Source of the DNA: Acuticoccus sp965213555
Lineage (GTDB): Bacteria > Pseudomonadota > Alphaproteobacteria > Rhizobiales > Amorphaceae
NCBI RefSeq assembly: GCF_965213555.1
Contig: NZ_OZ243890.1
Coordinates: forward strand, 2,728,001-2,792,000
DNA length: 64,000 bases
Direction of reading: 5' to 3'
The translations under genes and the position numbers were made by a program. Position 1 is the first letter of the stretch. Each line of letters opens with the position of its first letter. Of this stretch, positions 47,403 through 56,632 are shown in pieces. Under the pieces are notes generated by a model, which saw only the letters and a program-made list of their open reading frames with translations, had not been told where the DNA came from and searched no databases.

Positions 47403-48593
47403 TCAGATGGCCTCCCCCCGCATCAGTCGCGGCACGTCGCCCTCGAGGCCCGCCGCCTCCCGCATGAACAGCGACTTCAGCCCGTCCCGCTCCTCAACGA
47501 ACGCGACACCGATGGAGCGCAGCGCGCGCAGCGCGTTCGATCGACGCGAGAAGATGGCGTTGAGCGCGTCGGTGACCAGGGTCATCTGCACCGTGTCGGC
47601 CCTGCGGCGGACCTCGTAGCGCGGCAGGGCGAGGGCGAGGTCCTCGCCGAGCCGTGCGGCATCGACGATCGCCTCCGCGAGCGCCGCCGCGTCCCGCAGC
47701 CCAAGGTTCAACCCCTGTCCGGCGAGGGGATGGATGACGTGCGCGCTGTCGCCGACGAGCGCGAGGCGCCCCGCGACGAAGCTTCGCGCCACCATCGCCC
47801 CGAGGGGGTGCACGTTGAGCGGACCCTCGACGGACAGGCGCCCGAGCGCGAGCCCGAACGCGCGCTCGACCTCCAGCGAGGCGAGCATCGGGTCCATGTC
47901 CGCCAGGGAGCGTGCGACGTCGTCGCGGGCGCTCCAAACCATGGAGGAACGCAGGCCCGGCAGCGGGAGCAGGGCGAGGGGCCCGCTCGGCAGGAAGTGT
48001 TGCGTGGCGATGCCGTGGTGGGGGAGCTCGTGCGCCACGGTGCCGACGACGCTCGACTGTCCGTACCCCTTGCGCAGCACGGGGACGCCGGCGATCGCGC
48101 GCAGGCGCGAGCTGCGCCCGTCCGCGGCGACGAGCACCTCGGCGCGCGCCTCGGAGCCGTCCGACAGGGTGATGCGCACGCCTGCCGGCTCCTCGTCGTA
48201 GAAGGTCGCGGTGGCGTTGGTCTCTTCGATGCCGACCGTGGCGCAGCGCTCGGCGAGCGCCCTTCGCAGCGTCTCGTTCGGCAACACGTGCGCGAACGGA
48301 TGGCCCTCCACCTCGCCCTCGAAGGTCAACGCCTCGGGACGCACGACGTCACCGTCGGCGCTGTCCGTCACCACCATCCCGCGGACCGGCTCGGCGTGCG
48401 CGGCGACGGCGGGCCACACGCCGAGGCGCGCGAACAGCCGGCGTGCCGAGGCGGCCACCGCGCTCGCCCGCGGGTCGGGCGGCGGCGGCGGCCCGGCGAA
48501 CAGGCGCACCGTCAGCGCCGACTGGCTAGCGAGCGCCACGGCGAGGGTGCGCCCCACGATCCCGCCGCCCGCCACCGCGATGGTGCGTCCCAT
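47403..48593 (-). CDS. UbiH/UbiF/VisC-family FAD monooxygenase
   Basis: A flavoprotein hydroxylase of the ubiquinone-biosynthesis group, 396 residues from ATG 48593. The N-terminal GxGxxG-type loop is VAGGGIVGRTLAVAL; the DG motif lies in VLVAADGRSSRLRAIAG; the second FAD motif is LALVGDSAHVIHPLAGQGLNLGLRD. It probably hydroxylates the ubiquinone ring; which position cannot be told. Its upstream neighbour tesB is divergent. Confidence 0.93.
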   Translation of the reverse strand: MGRTIAVAGGGIVGRTLAVALASQSALTVRLFAGPPPPPDPRASAVAASARRLFARLGVWPAVAAHAEPVRGMVVTDSADGDVVRPEALTFEGEVEGHPFAHVLPNETLRRALAERCATVGIEETNATATFYDEEPAGVRITLSDGSEARAEVLVAADGRSSRLRAIAGVPVLRKGYGQSSVVGTVAHELPHHGIATQHFLPSGPLALLPLPGLRSSMVWSARDDVARSLADMDPMLASLEVERAFGLALGRLSVEGPLNVHPLGAMVARSFVAGRLALVGDSAHVIHPLAGQGLNLGLRDAAALAEAIVDAARLGEDLALALPRYEVRRRADTVQMTLVTDALNAIFSRRSNALRALRSIGVAFVEERDGLKSLFMREAAGLEGDVPRLMRGEAI

Positions 48594-48697
48594 CAAACCC
48601 TCCGAGGCCGCGCCTCGCGCAGACCTGCCGTGCGTTGCACGGTCCGTCGGCGCGTGACAGCGTCGCGCCAACCCACCGTCCCGCCCCGCCGAGCCCC

Positions 48698-49558
48698 ATG
48701 CGCCCTGCCGTCGCAGAACTCCTCTCGATCCTCGACCTCGAGCCGCTCGAGCACAACCTGTTCCGAGGCCGCAGCCCGCAGGTGGGCTGGCAGCGCGTGT
48801 TCGGCGGACAGGTCATCGGCCAGGCGCTCGTCGCCGCCAACCGCACGGTGGAGGGCCGCGCGGCCCACTCGTTGCACGGCTACTTCATGCGGCCCGGCGA
48901 CCCCGCGGTGCCGATCATCTACGAGGTCGACCGGCTGCGCGACGGCCGCTCCTTCACCACGCGCCTCGTCAGCGCGATCCAGCACGGCCATGCGATCTTC
49001 ACCTTGCTCGCCTCCTACCACGACGAGGAGGACGGCTTGGAGCACGCCTTCGAGAAGCCCGAGATCGTCGACCCCGACGATCTGCCCGGCGAGGACGAGC
49101 TGCGCGCCCTCATCCTGGAACGCGCGCCGGACAACATCCGCGGCTACTTCACCCGCGAGCGGCCCATGGAGCTGCGCCCCACAGACCTTAGGCACTACCT
49201 GTCGGACGAGAAGCTGCCGCCGCGCCAGAACATCTGGATGCGCGCCACCGACCGGCTGCCGGACGAGGTCGCCGTGCACCAGGCCGCGCTCGCCTACCTG
49301 TCCGACATGGCGCTCCTCGACACCGCGCTCTTCCCGCACGGCAAGTCGGTGTTCTCCAAGGACATGCAGACGGCGAGCCTCGACCACGCCATGTGGTTCC
49401 ACCGCCCGTTCCGGGCCGACGAGTGGCTGCTCTACGCGACCGACACGCCGTCCTCGTCGGGCTCGCGCGGCTTCACCCGTGGGATGCTGTTCGACCGCTC
49501 CGGTCGCCTCGTCGCCTCGACGGCGCAGGAGGGGCTGATCCGCCGCCGCACCCGCTGA
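48698..49558 (+). CDS. tesB: acyl-CoA thioesterase II
   Basis: Hydrolyses medium- and long-chain acyl-CoA to free acid. 286 residues from ATG 48698, a double hot-dog protein. Signature parts are LEHNLFRGRSPQVGWQRVFG, GQVIGQALVAANRTV, SLHGYFMRPGD, and the distal SLDHAMWFHRPFRADEWLLY with the catalytic Asp. GMLFDRSGRLVASTAQEGLI closes the domain. Divergent from the ubiH-like gene. Convergent, nearly touching, with tsaD. Confidence 0.96.
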   Translation: MRPAVAELLSILDLEPLEHNLFRGRSPQVGWQRVFGGQVIGQALVAANRTVEGRAAHSLHGYFMRPGDPAVPIIYEVDRLRDGRSFTTRLVSAIQHGHAIFTLLASYHDEEDGLEHAFEKPEIVDPDDLPGEDELRALILERAPDNIRGYFTRERPMELRPTDLRHYLSDEKLPPRQNIWMRATDRLPDEVAVHQAALAYLSDMALLDTALFPHGKSVFSKDMQTASLDHAMWFHRPFRADEWLLYATDTPSSSGSRGFTRGMLFDRSGRLVASTAQEGLIRRRTR

Positions 49559-49562
49559 GCGG

Positions 49563-50702
49563 TCAGGCCTTCGCGCCGCGCCTGCCGGCGCCGAGGAGGG
49601 GCGCGGCCGCTTCGTCCAGGGGCCAGCGGGAGCGCACGCGCGTCGCCGAGCCTTCCGCGAGCCCGGCGGCGAGCCGCTCGATGGCGCAGTATGCGACCAT
49701 CGCGCCGTTGTCGCCGCACAGCGCGAGCGGCGGCGCGACGAACGTCGTGCCGTAGGCCTCGGCGACGCCGGCGAGCGCCTCGCGCAGCACTTGGTTGGCG
49801 GCGACCCCACCCACCGCGGCCAGCGCAGTCGGCGGCCCGGCGAGGTCGGCGAAGGCGGCCAGGGCCCGGGCCGACTTCACGGTCAGGACACGTGCGACCG
49901 CGTCCTGGAACGAGGCGCAGATGTCGGCCACGTCCTGCGGCGAGAGCGGCGCGGTGCGCTCGGCCGCGAGGCGGACCGCGGTCTTGAGGCCGGCGAAGGA
50001 GAGGTCGCAGCCCTCCCGGCTCGCGAGCGGCGTCGGGAACGCGTAGCGCGACGCATCGCCCCCGCGCGCCGCACGCTCCACCTCCGGCCCGCCGGGGTAG
50101 GCGAGGCCGAGGAGCTTGGCCGTCTTGTCGAACGCCTCGCCGGCGGCATCGTCGATGGTTCCGCCAAGCCTGCGGTAGGTCCCCGGCCCGAGCGCTGCGA
50201 CGAACTGCGCGTGCCCGCCCGACAGCAGCGCCACGGCGTAGGGCCACGCCGTCCCGTGGGACAGTCGCGGCGACAGGACGTGCGCCTCGAGGTGGCTGAC
50301 GGCGACGAACTCCAGTCCGCGCGCGGAGGCGACCGCCTTGCCGAAGGTCGCACCGACGAGGAGCGGGCCGAGCAGGCCCGGGCCCGCGGTCGCCGCGACG
50401 TGGGTGACCTCGGCAAGGTCCACGCCCGCCACGCGCAGCGCCTCGCCGGCGACTGCGTCGATGGTGCGCGAGTGCGCGCGGGCCGCAATCTCAGGCACCA
50501 CGCCGCCGTACGGGGTGTGGAGGTCGGCTTGGCCCCAGACGACGTTGGAAAGGATCGTCGCAGCGCCCGGCCGTCCTTCGACCACGGCGACGGCGCACTC
50601 ATCGCAGCTCGTCTCGATCCCGAGGACGAGTGGATCGCGCGATGACCGTCGGGCTTTTGCCTTGCCCGCCGCTCCCCTAGTATCGCGGCTTATGCTGGCC
50701 AT
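49563..50702 (-). CDS. tsaD: tRNA N6-adenosine threonylcarbamoyltransferase TsaD
   Basis: Carries out the last step of t6A37 modification of tRNAs reading ANN codons. 379 residues from ATG 50702; a shorter start near LVLGIETSCDE is possible, as the first 30 residues are atypical. Landmarks: LGIETSCDECAVAVVE, VVPEIAARAHSRTI with the metal His, TAGPGLLGPLLVGATFGKAVA, LLSGGHAQFV, and GGVAANQVLREAL with LCGDNGAMVAY. It is divergent from hemC, 24 bases between starts. Confidence 0.97.
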   Translation of the reverse strand: MASISRDTRGAAGKAKARRSSRDPLVLGIETSCDECAVAVVEGRPGAATILSNVVWGQADLHTPYGGVVPEIAARAHSRTIDAVAGEALRVAGVDLAEVTHVAATAGPGLLGPLLVGATFGKAVASARGLEFVAVSHLEAHVLSPRLSHGTAWPYAVALLSGGHAQFVAALGPGTYRRLGGTIDDAAGEAFDKTAKLLGLAYPGGPEVERAARGGDASRYAFPTPLASREGCDLSFAGLKTAVRLAAERTAPLSPQDVADICASFQDAVARVLTVKSARALAAFADLAGPPTALAAVGGVAANQVLREALAGVAEAYGTTFVAPPLALCGDNGAMVAYCAIERLAAGLAEGSATRVRSRWPLDEAAAPLLGAGRRGAKA

Positions 50703-50726
50703 CCCCACCCGCTTCAGGACCCTCGC

Positions 50727-51638
50727 GTGAGCACGATCCGCATCGGCACCCGCGGCAGCCCGCTCGCGCTCGCGCAAGCGAACATGGTCGCCGACGCGCT
50801 CGGCGCCAACGGCCACGAGTGCGAGATCGTCGTCATCAAGACCACCGGGGACGCCGTGCTCGACCGGCCGCTCGCCGAGATCGGCGGCAAGGGCCTCTTC
50901 ACCAAGGAGATCGAGGCCGCGCTCATCGACGGGCGCATCGACTGCGCGGTGCACTCGGCCAAGGACCTCGAGACGCTGCTGCCCGCGGCGCTGACGCTCG
51001 GCGCGTTCCTGCCGCGGGAGGACGTGCGCGACGTCTTCATCGGCCGCGACGGGCAACGGCTCGCGGACCTGCCCGGCGGGTCGGTGGTGGGCACCGCCTC
51101 GCTGCGCCGTCAGGCGCTGGTGCGACGCGCCCGCCCGGACCTTCGCTGCGAGGTGCTGCGCGGCAACGTCCAGACCCGGCTCGGCAAGCTCGCGTCCGGC
51201 GAGTGCGACGCGACGCTGCTCGCGCTCGCCGGGCTGAAGCGCCTCGGCCTCGAGGACGTCGGCACCGAGGTGCTCGACGCGACGGCCTTCCCGCCGGCCT
51301 GCGCCCAGGGCGCCATCGCCGTCGAGATCCGACGCGACGACGACAGGCTGATCGAGGCCTGCGCCGCCATCGGTCACACCGAGACCGAGCACGCCGTCGC
51401 CGTGGAGCGCGGCTTCCTCGCCGCCCTCGACGGCTCGTGCCGCACGCCCATCGCGGGGCTCGCGACGGTGGAGGGCGATCAGGTGGCCTTCGCCGGTCTC
51501 GTCGCGTCCCCCGACGGCGTCCGCATCGAGGACGTGGCGGCCCGCGGCAGCGTCACGGAGGCGGCCGAAACGGGCTACGAGGCCGGCCGTCGACTGCGCG
51601 CGCGCATCGGCCCGTCGTTCTTCGAGCCCGCCCGGTGA
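50727..51638 (+). CDS. hemC: porphobilinogen deaminase (hydroxymethylbilane synthase)
   Basis: Condenses four porphobilinogen molecules into hydroxymethylbilane. 303 residues from GTG 50727: STIRIGTRGSPLALAQANMV. Key features: GKGLFTKEIEAALIDGRID with the loop Lys, HSAKDLETLLP, and the dipyrromethane cofactor Cys in GSCRTPIAG. Followed 7 bases later by hemD, so a tetrapyrrole operon continuing to hemY. Confidence 0.98.
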   Translation: MSTIRIGTRGSPLALAQANMVADALGANGHECEIVVIKTTGDAVLDRPLAEIGGKGLFTKEIEAALIDGRIDCAVHSAKDLETLLPAALTLGAFLPREDVRDVFIGRDGQRLADLPGGSVVGTASLRRQALVRRARPDLRCEVLRGNVQTRLGKLASGECDATLLALAGLKRLGLEDVGTEVLDATAFPPACAQGAIAVEIRRDDDRLIEACAAIGHTETEHAVAVERGFLAALDGSCRTPIAGLATVEGDQVAFAGLVASPDGVRIEDVAARGSVTEAAETGYEAGRRLRARIGPSFFEPAR

Positions 51639-51645
51639 CGCGTCC

Positions 51646-52326
51646 ATGGCGCCGTCGGTGAGCGCGGTCGTCGCGGTGACGCGGCCGCGGCCGCAGGCGG
51701 ACGACACGGTGCGTCGCCTGCGCCGAGCTGGGTACGGAACGGTCGCCGCGCCGCTCCTCACCGCCGAGGTCGTCGCTCACCCTGGGACGGCGGGCGGCAT
51801 CGGCACCATCGCGCTCACGAGCCGGACCGCGGCGTCGATCCTCGCTTGCCACCCGCGCTTCCACCACCTGCCGGTGTACGCCGTCGGCGACGCGACCGCG
51901 CGCGAGGCGCGACGCGCCGGCTTCGCCCGCGTGACCAGCGCGAGCGGCGACGTCACCGCCCTCGCCGTGCATCTCGCCGAGGCGCCGCAGCCCATCGTCC
52001 ACCTCGCAGGGCAGGACAACGCGGGCGCGCTGGTGGAGACGTTGCTCGCCCGCGGCCAGCGCGCCGAGCGGCGGGTGATCTACGCGATGCGCCCCGCGAC
52101 CGCCCTGCCGTCGGTACCAAGGGTCGACGCGGTCCTTCTCGCCTCCCCGCGCACCGCGGCGACCTACGCAGCCCTCGCGGTCAACGCACCCTGGAGGGAG
52201 GCGCCCTGCGTCGCGCTGTCCGCGGCCGTGGCGGCGGAGGTCGCGGACCGACGCGTCCTCGTCGCGCGGCGGCCCGACGAGGATGCGCTCCTCGAGGCGC
52301 TGGCGGAGCTGTGCTGCGATGCCTGA
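51646..52326 (+). CDS. hemD: uroporphyrinogen-III synthase
   Basis: Closes hydroxymethylbilane to uroporphyrinogen III. 226 residues; the start is ATG 51646 or GTG 51658. The sequence is weakly conserved, as usual for HemD: VTRPRPQADDTVRRLRRAG, IALTSRTAASILA, VYAVGDATAREARRAGF, and ADRRVLVARRPDEDALLEAL. Identification rests on these parts and on position between hemC and hemY. Precursor for haem and cobalamin. Confidence 0.9.
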   Translation: MAPSVSAVVAVTRPRPQADDTVRRLRRAGYGTVAAPLLTAEVVAHPGTAGGIGTIALTSRTAASILACHPRFHHLPVYAVGDATAREARRAGFARVTSASGDVTALAVHLAEAPQPIVHLAGQDNAGALVETLLARGQRAERRVIYAMRPATALPSVPRVDAVLLASPRTAATYAALAVNAPWREAPCVALSAAVAAEVADRRVLVARRPDEDALLEALAELCCDA

Positions 52327-52368
52327 CGCGGCAGGGTCGGCGCGCGCCTCCCGGGTTGGGCAGCTGCG

Positions 52369-53811
52369 ATGATCCGTCTCCTCATCCTCCTCGGCCTTTT
52401 CGCCGCGCTCGCCGCAGGAGCGAGCTGGGTCGTCGAGCAACCCGGCCGCATCGCCTACGAGTGGCGGGGCGTCGCCGGGACGCTGACGGTCAGCGAGGCG
52501 CTGGTGCTCGCGGGTGCAGCGCTCGCGGCGGCCATCGTCCTCGTCGACCTCGCGCGCTCGCTGTTCGCAACGCCGGGACGCCTCGCCCGCCGCAGCCGCG
52601 AACGACGTCGGGGTCGCGCCGCCGAAGCCCACGCCCAGGGATTGGTCGCCGTCGCCGCAGGCGACTTCGACGCCGCGGCGCGGGCAGCCCGCCTCGCCGA
52701 GCGCGTGGCCCCGGAGCACGCGCTGAGCCAGCTCCTCGGCGCGCAGGTGGCGCAGATGCGCGGCGACCGCCCCGCGGCCGAGGCCCGGTTCCGCGCGATG
52801 GCTGAGCGCGACGACACCGTCCTCCTCGGGCTGCGCGGCCTGTCCGTGGAGGCGGAGCGCGCCGGCGAGGCCGCAGCGGCACGGGCGCACGCGCGCGCCG
52901 CCAACCGCCTCGACCCGACGTTGCCGTGGGCAGCAGCCGCCGCCTTCCACGCGGCGACGGCCGAGCGCGACTTCGACGCCGCGCTGGCGCTCAACGAGGA
53001 CGCGCTGCGGCACAAGCTGATCGACCGCGAGACGCACCGGCGGCGAAGGGCCGTGCTCCTCACCGCGCTTGCCCGGGCGTCCGACGGGGGCGAGGCTGCG
53101 CGGCGCTGCGCGGTGGAGGCCCACCAGCTCGCCCGCGACCTCGTGCCCGCGGCCGTCGCCGCCGCGCGCCTCCTTGCGCCACAGTCCGCCAGGCGCGCCA
53201 GCGGGGTCCTCGACGCCACCTACAAGCTGTCGCCGCATCCCGAGCTGTTCGCCGCCGCGCTGGAGCTTGCGGAGGGGCAGAGCGCGGTCGACCGGCTACG
53301 GCGGGCCGAGGCGCTCGCCGCGCTGCGGCCCGAGCACGTGGAGAGCGGGCTCGGCGTTGCCGCGGCGGCACGGGCGGCGCGCGAGCTCGCCCGTGCGCGC
53401 GCGGCCCTGCGCCCGTTCCTGCAGGACCGTCCGTCCCAAAGGGTGTGCGCGGCCATGGCCGAGGTTGAGGCACTCGCCGGCGGGCCGGACGGCGAGGTGC
53501 GCGCCTGGCTCGCCCGGGCGGTCCGCGCGCCGCGCGATCCGGCCTGGATCGCCGACGGCGTCGCCTCGGACGCATGGGACGCGGTCTCACCGGTGACGGG
53601 CGAGCTCGACCGCTACGTCTGGCGCGTGCCCGACGGCGGCTCGGCGCAGGGGCCGGAGCTCGAGCTCGCGCCGCCTGCGGCGCTCGCGGCGCCCGACCGC
53701 ATCGGCGACGTCCGAAGTGCGGACGATGATGGTGAGGGATGGCCGCCGGGGGAGGCGCCGACCCGAAGCGATCCCGGCGGTCCGCGCGGCTCGGTCCCCT
53801 CCTCCGGGTGA
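52369..53811 (+). CDS. hemY: HemY-like haem-biosynthesis-associated membrane protein
   Basis: 480 residues with two N-terminal membrane helices (LLILLGLFAALAAGASWVV and EALVLAGAALAAAIVLVDLA), then Arg-rich text and TPR-like helical repeats (about 85-400) and a long Pro/Asp-rich tail. This is the HemY N-terminal/TPR family of gammaproteobacterial and alphaproteobacterial hem operons; it is not the oxidase also called HemY. Exact role is unknown, perhaps handling tetrapyrrole intermediates at the membrane. Distinct 42-base gap from hemD, same operon. Confidence 0.88.
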   Translation: MIRLLILLGLFAALAAGASWVVEQPGRIAYEWRGVAGTLTVSEALVLAGAALAAAIVLVDLARSLFATPGRLARRSRERRRGRAAEAHAQGLVAVAAGDFDAAARAARLAERVAPEHALSQLLGAQVAQMRGDRPAAEARFRAMAERDDTVLLGLRGLSVEAERAGEAAAARAHARAANRLDPTLPWAAAAAFHAATAERDFDAALALNEDALRHKLIDRETHRRRRAVLLTALARASDGGEAARRCAVEAHQLARDLVPAAVAAARLLAPQSARRASGVLDATYKLSPHPELFAAALELAEGQSAVDRLRRAEALAALRPEHVESGLGVAAAARAARELARARAALRPFLQDRPSQRVCAAMAEVEALAGGPDGEVRAWLARAVRAPRDPAWIADGVASDAWDAVSPVTGELDRYVWRVPDGGSAQGPELELAPPAALAAPDRIGDVRSADDDGEGWPPGEAPTRSDPGGPRGSVPSSG

Positions 53812-53832
53812 CATCCCAGCGAGGCCGCGGCG

Positions 53833-54573
53833 TCAGACGTGCTGGCCGCCGTTCACGTGGATCTCCGCGCCGTTCACGTAGGAGGACGGCGCGGTGCACA
53901 GGAAGAAGATCGTCTCAGCCACCTCTGCCGGCGCGCCCAGCCGGTTGAGCGGGATGTCGACGATCATCTTCTCGGTCCCCGGCGACAGGATGGCGGTGTC
54001 GATCTCCCCCGGCGCGATGGCGTTGACGCGGATGCCGTGCGGCCCGAAGTCCGCCGCCATCTCGCGGGTCAGCGAGGCGAGCGCGGCCTTCGACGTCGCG
54101 TAGGCGGTGCCGGCGAAGGGATGCACGCGGCTGCCGGCGATGGACGACACGTTGACCACCGAGCCGCCGGCTGCCTTGAGCTCCTTCATCAGCCCTCGTG
54201 CCAGCATGATCGGCGCGAAGAAGTTCACCTGGAACACCGTGCGCCACGCGTGCATGGGCGTCGCGATGGAATCGAGCCTCTTGCCGCCATCACCCTTGGG
54301 GCTGATGCCGGCGTTGTTGACGAGCGCGTCGAGCCTGCCGCCGTTCGCCTCGAGCCGGCGGCGCATCTCGGCGATGGCGTTGCCGAGGTTCTCGGGGTCC
54401 GACAGGTCGACCTGGATGTGGTCGTCCTCGCCTGCGGGCCACGGGCACTTGTCGGAGAACTCCTGGCGCGAGCAGGTGATGATGCGCCATCCGGCGGTCG
54501 AGAAGCGCTTGACGGTGGCATGGCCGATGCCGCGGGAGGCGCCCGTCAGCACCAGCGTCGGTCGGTTATCCAT
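53833..54573 (-). CDS. short-chain dehydrogenase/reductase
   Basis: 246 residues from ATG 54573, with GGAGGG upstream. The cofactor motif is LTGASRGIGHATV, then VNNAGISPKG, SSIAGSRVHPFAGTAYATSKAAL with the catalytic Ser-Tyr-Lys, and IAPGEIDTAILSPG. C-terminus SSYVNGAEIHVNGGQHV is FabG-like. Substrate unknown; the closest known types act on 3-oxo compounds. Convergent with hemY; a cupin gene lies 67 bases upstream on the same strand. Confidence 0.93.
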   Translation of the reverse strand: MDNRPTLVLTGASRGIGHATVKRFSTAGWRIITCSRQEFSDKCPWPAGEDDHIQVDLSDPENLGNAIAEMRRRLEANGGRLDALVNNAGISPKGDGGKRLDSIATPMHAWRTVFQVNFFAPIMLARGLMKELKAAGGSVVNVSSIAGSRVHPFAGTAYATSKAALASLTREMAADFGPHGIRVNAIAPGEIDTAILSPGTEKMIVDIPLNRLGAPAEVAETIFFLCTAPSSYVNGAEIHVNGGQHV

Positions 54574-54640
54574 GGGACGCCCTCCGGCCGGCACGGCGCC
54601 GACGTGGGGGACTATAGAACGTTCCGCAGCAGTTCACCCG

Positions 54641-55024
54641 TCAGATGACGCGGCGCGGCGCGGCGGTGGCCCGATCGCCCGTGTTCGGCGTCCCCGAGGG
54701 CTCGATGAGGACGACCTCCACGCGCCCGTGGGCCACCGGCCGGTGCATCGTGCCGCGCGGCACCACGAACACCTCCCCCGGGCCGAGGCGGACCGTGCGG
54801 TCCTCGAGCTCGATGTCGAGCGCGCCTGACAGGACATGGAACACGTCGTCCGTGTCGTCATGCTTGTGCCACTGGAACGGTCCCTCGAGCTTCGCCACCA
54901 TGATGTCGTGCCCGTTGAAGGTCGCGACCGTGCGCGGCGCATAAGTCTCGTCGAAGCTCGCGAGCTTGTCGGCGAGGTTCACCGCGACGCCGCTCGTCGC
55001 TGCTCCCGTGCCACCGTCCGTCAC
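54641..55024 (-). CDS. cupin domain protein
   Basis: 127 residues, a single-domain cupin. The first cupin motif is FQWHKHDDTDDVFHVLSG with two metal His and a Glu replaced by Asp; the second is GEVFVVPRGTMHRPVAHGR with the third His. A helical N-terminus (NLADKLASFDETYAP) precedes it. Members bind small ligands or act as isomerases or dioxygenases; function not predicted. It is divergent from nudC, the starts only 45 bases apart. Confidence 0.9.
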   Translation of the reverse strand: MTDGGTGAATSGVAVNLADKLASFDETYAPRTVATFNGHDIMVAKLEGPFQWHKHDDTDDVFHVLSGALDIELEDRTVRLGPGEVFVVPRGTMHRPVAHGRVEVVLIEPSGTPNTGDRATAAPRRVI

Positions 55025-55069
55025 ATCGCCCTCCCGCGCCCTCGGAGGGTCGTGCTATACGCGCCTCCC

Positions 55070-56020
55070 ATGACACTCCACTACCCTCCCACCGAAGCCT
55101 CCGCGGCGACCGGGTTCGGCGGCAACGCCATCGACCGCATGTCCGAGCGGCGCGACGACGCCGCCTTCATCGCCAACCTGCGCGCCGACCCTTCGGGCCG
55201 CGCGCTGCTCTTCATGGACGACCGGCTCATCATGGCCGACGCTCCGCTGTTCGACCGCGGCGACGCCGAGGCGCGCGGGGCGGACTGGGAGGGCGCGACG
55301 TTCCTCGGCCTCACCGCCGACGGCCCGCTGTTCGCCGCCGCCGTCCCACCGGACGAGATGATGCCCGCCCGCGGCCTGCGCGGCCTCGCCATGGACGACG
55401 CGCTGTCCCACGAGCTCCTCGGCATCGCCGCGCAGGCGCGCAGCCTGCTCGGCTGGCACGCGACGCACCGGTTCTGCGCCAACTGCGGCCAGCCGACGAC
55501 GCTCGGGCAGGCGGGCTACCGGCGCGAGTGCGGCGCGTGCGGCACGCACCACTTCCCGCGCACCGACCCCGTCGTCATCATGCTCGCGGTGGACGGCGAG
55601 CGCTGCCTGCTCGGTCGCCAGCGCCGCTTCGCGCCGGGCGTCTACTCCTGCCTCGCCGGCTTCATGGAGCCCGGCGAGACCATCGAGACCGCGGTGCGCC
55701 GCGAGATCTGGGAGGAGTCCGGCATCCGCACCGGCCGCGTCGCCTACCACGCGAGCCAGCCTTGGCCGTTCCCCTCCAACCTGATGATCGGCTGCTTCAC
55801 CGAGGCGTTGTCGCAGGAGATCGAGCCGCGCGACCGTGAGCTCGAGGACGTGCGCTGGTTCGATCGCTCCGACATCGGTCCGATGCTCGACGGCACGCAC
55901 CCGGTGAACGGCGCGCCGCCGCCGGTGGCGATCGCCCACCACCTCCTCACCGCTTACGCCCGCCACGGCGCCCCCGTCGTCGAGGTCCCCGCGGTAGTAG
56001 CAGAGCCCGTCACGGGCTAG
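55070..56020 (+). CDS. nudC: NAD(+) diphosphatase NudC
   Basis: Hydrolyses NADH/NAD+ to NMN and AMP and can decap NAD-RNA. 316 residues from ATG 55070. The zinc ribbon FCANCGQPTTLGQAGYRREC with CGACGTHHFPR is at about residues 140-170. The Nudix box is GFMEPGETIETAVRREIWEE, followed by the NudC-specific SQPWPFPSNLMIG. Complete. Its end overlaps the end of the convergent hypothetical gene by 11 bases. Confidence 0.97.
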   Translation: MTLHYPPTEASAATGFGGNAIDRMSERRDDAAFIANLRADPSGRALLFMDDRLIMADAPLFDRGDAEARGADWEGATFLGLTADGPLFAAAVPPDEMMPARGLRGLAMDDALSHELLGIAAQARSLLGWHATHRFCANCGQPTTLGQAGYRRECGACGTHHFPRTDPVVIMLAVDGERCLLGRQRRFAPGVYSCLAGFMEPGETIETAVRREIWEESGIRTGRVAYHASQPWPFPSNLMIGCFTEALSQEIEPRDRELEDVRWFDRSDIGPMLDGTHPVNGAPPPVAIAHHLLTAYARHGAPVVEVPAVVAEPVTG

Positions 56021-56594
56021 ACCGAGCCCGGTCGGCAAAGGCATTCATGAGCTGTGCGAGCGGCCGCGCTTTCCACCCAACTTCGATGCTCGAGGAAAGC
56101 CCGAACCGCGCGCGGTTCTCCTCGGCGGTCGGACCCGTCACCTCCGGATCGTCATAAAGGAGGCAATCTCGCTCACCCCAGCGATCGATCAACCGGTCCT
56201 TGAGTACCGCGAAGTCGCATGCATCCTTCCAGCGCATTCGACGGACCCGTCTGCTCCTACGCAGACCATCGACCATCGTGAAGCCGTCGCGATCGAGTTC
56301 GAGGTGAACGAAGTCGCGACGGATCAGGAACAGCCCTAGCCCTACGAGCGCAGCAGAAACGCTGAGCCAAAACAGCAGCTCCGCGGTCGAAGCGTCGAAC
56401 GCCAGCGGGGCGAGGCAGAAGCAACCCGCCCATACGCCCCCGGCTCCAACCGGTGGGACCAATCGCACCACTCTGCGCTCCGGCAACGGCCCGTGCCGCG
56501 CTGGGAGCGGTCGCGGCTGATGCCGAAGCGCAAGCTTGGGGCCGTAATCATAGCGCCAGATCCGACGGCGTAGCCGCTTGTCGCTGTTCGCCAT
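56010..56594 (-). CDS. hypothetical membrane protein, PH-like (DUF2244-like length)
   Basis: 194 residues from ATG 56594. Two hydrophobic segments around residues 53-95 (VWAGCFCLAPLAFDAS, LLFWLSVSAALVGLGLFLIR) are followed by a beta-rich part VHLELDRDGFTMVDGLRRSRRVRRMRW that resembles bacterial PH-like proteins. The C-terminal part contains ENRARFGLSSSIEVGWKARP. No family is recognised with confidence. GC is slightly lower than in neighbours. It sits between nudC and pheA. Confidence 0.65.
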   Translation of the reverse strand: MANSDKRLRRRIWRYDYGPKLALRHQPRPLPARHGPLPERRVVRLVPPVGAGGVWAGCFCLAPLAFDASTAELLFWLSVSAALVGLGLFLIRRDFVHLELDRDGFTMVDGLRRSRRVRRMRWKDACDFAVLKDRLIDRWGERDCLLYDDPEVTGPTAEENRARFGLSSSIEVGWKARPLAQLMNAFADRARSSP

Positions 56595-56632
56595 GCGGCA
56601 TGAGGCCGCCGCTGTGCGCGGCCGGCTGACCC

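Noticed and set aside
52369..53811. Protoporphyrinogen oxidase (the other HemY)
   Set aside because: No FAD-binding Rossmann motif; the two membrane helices and TPR text fit the hem-operon HemY family.
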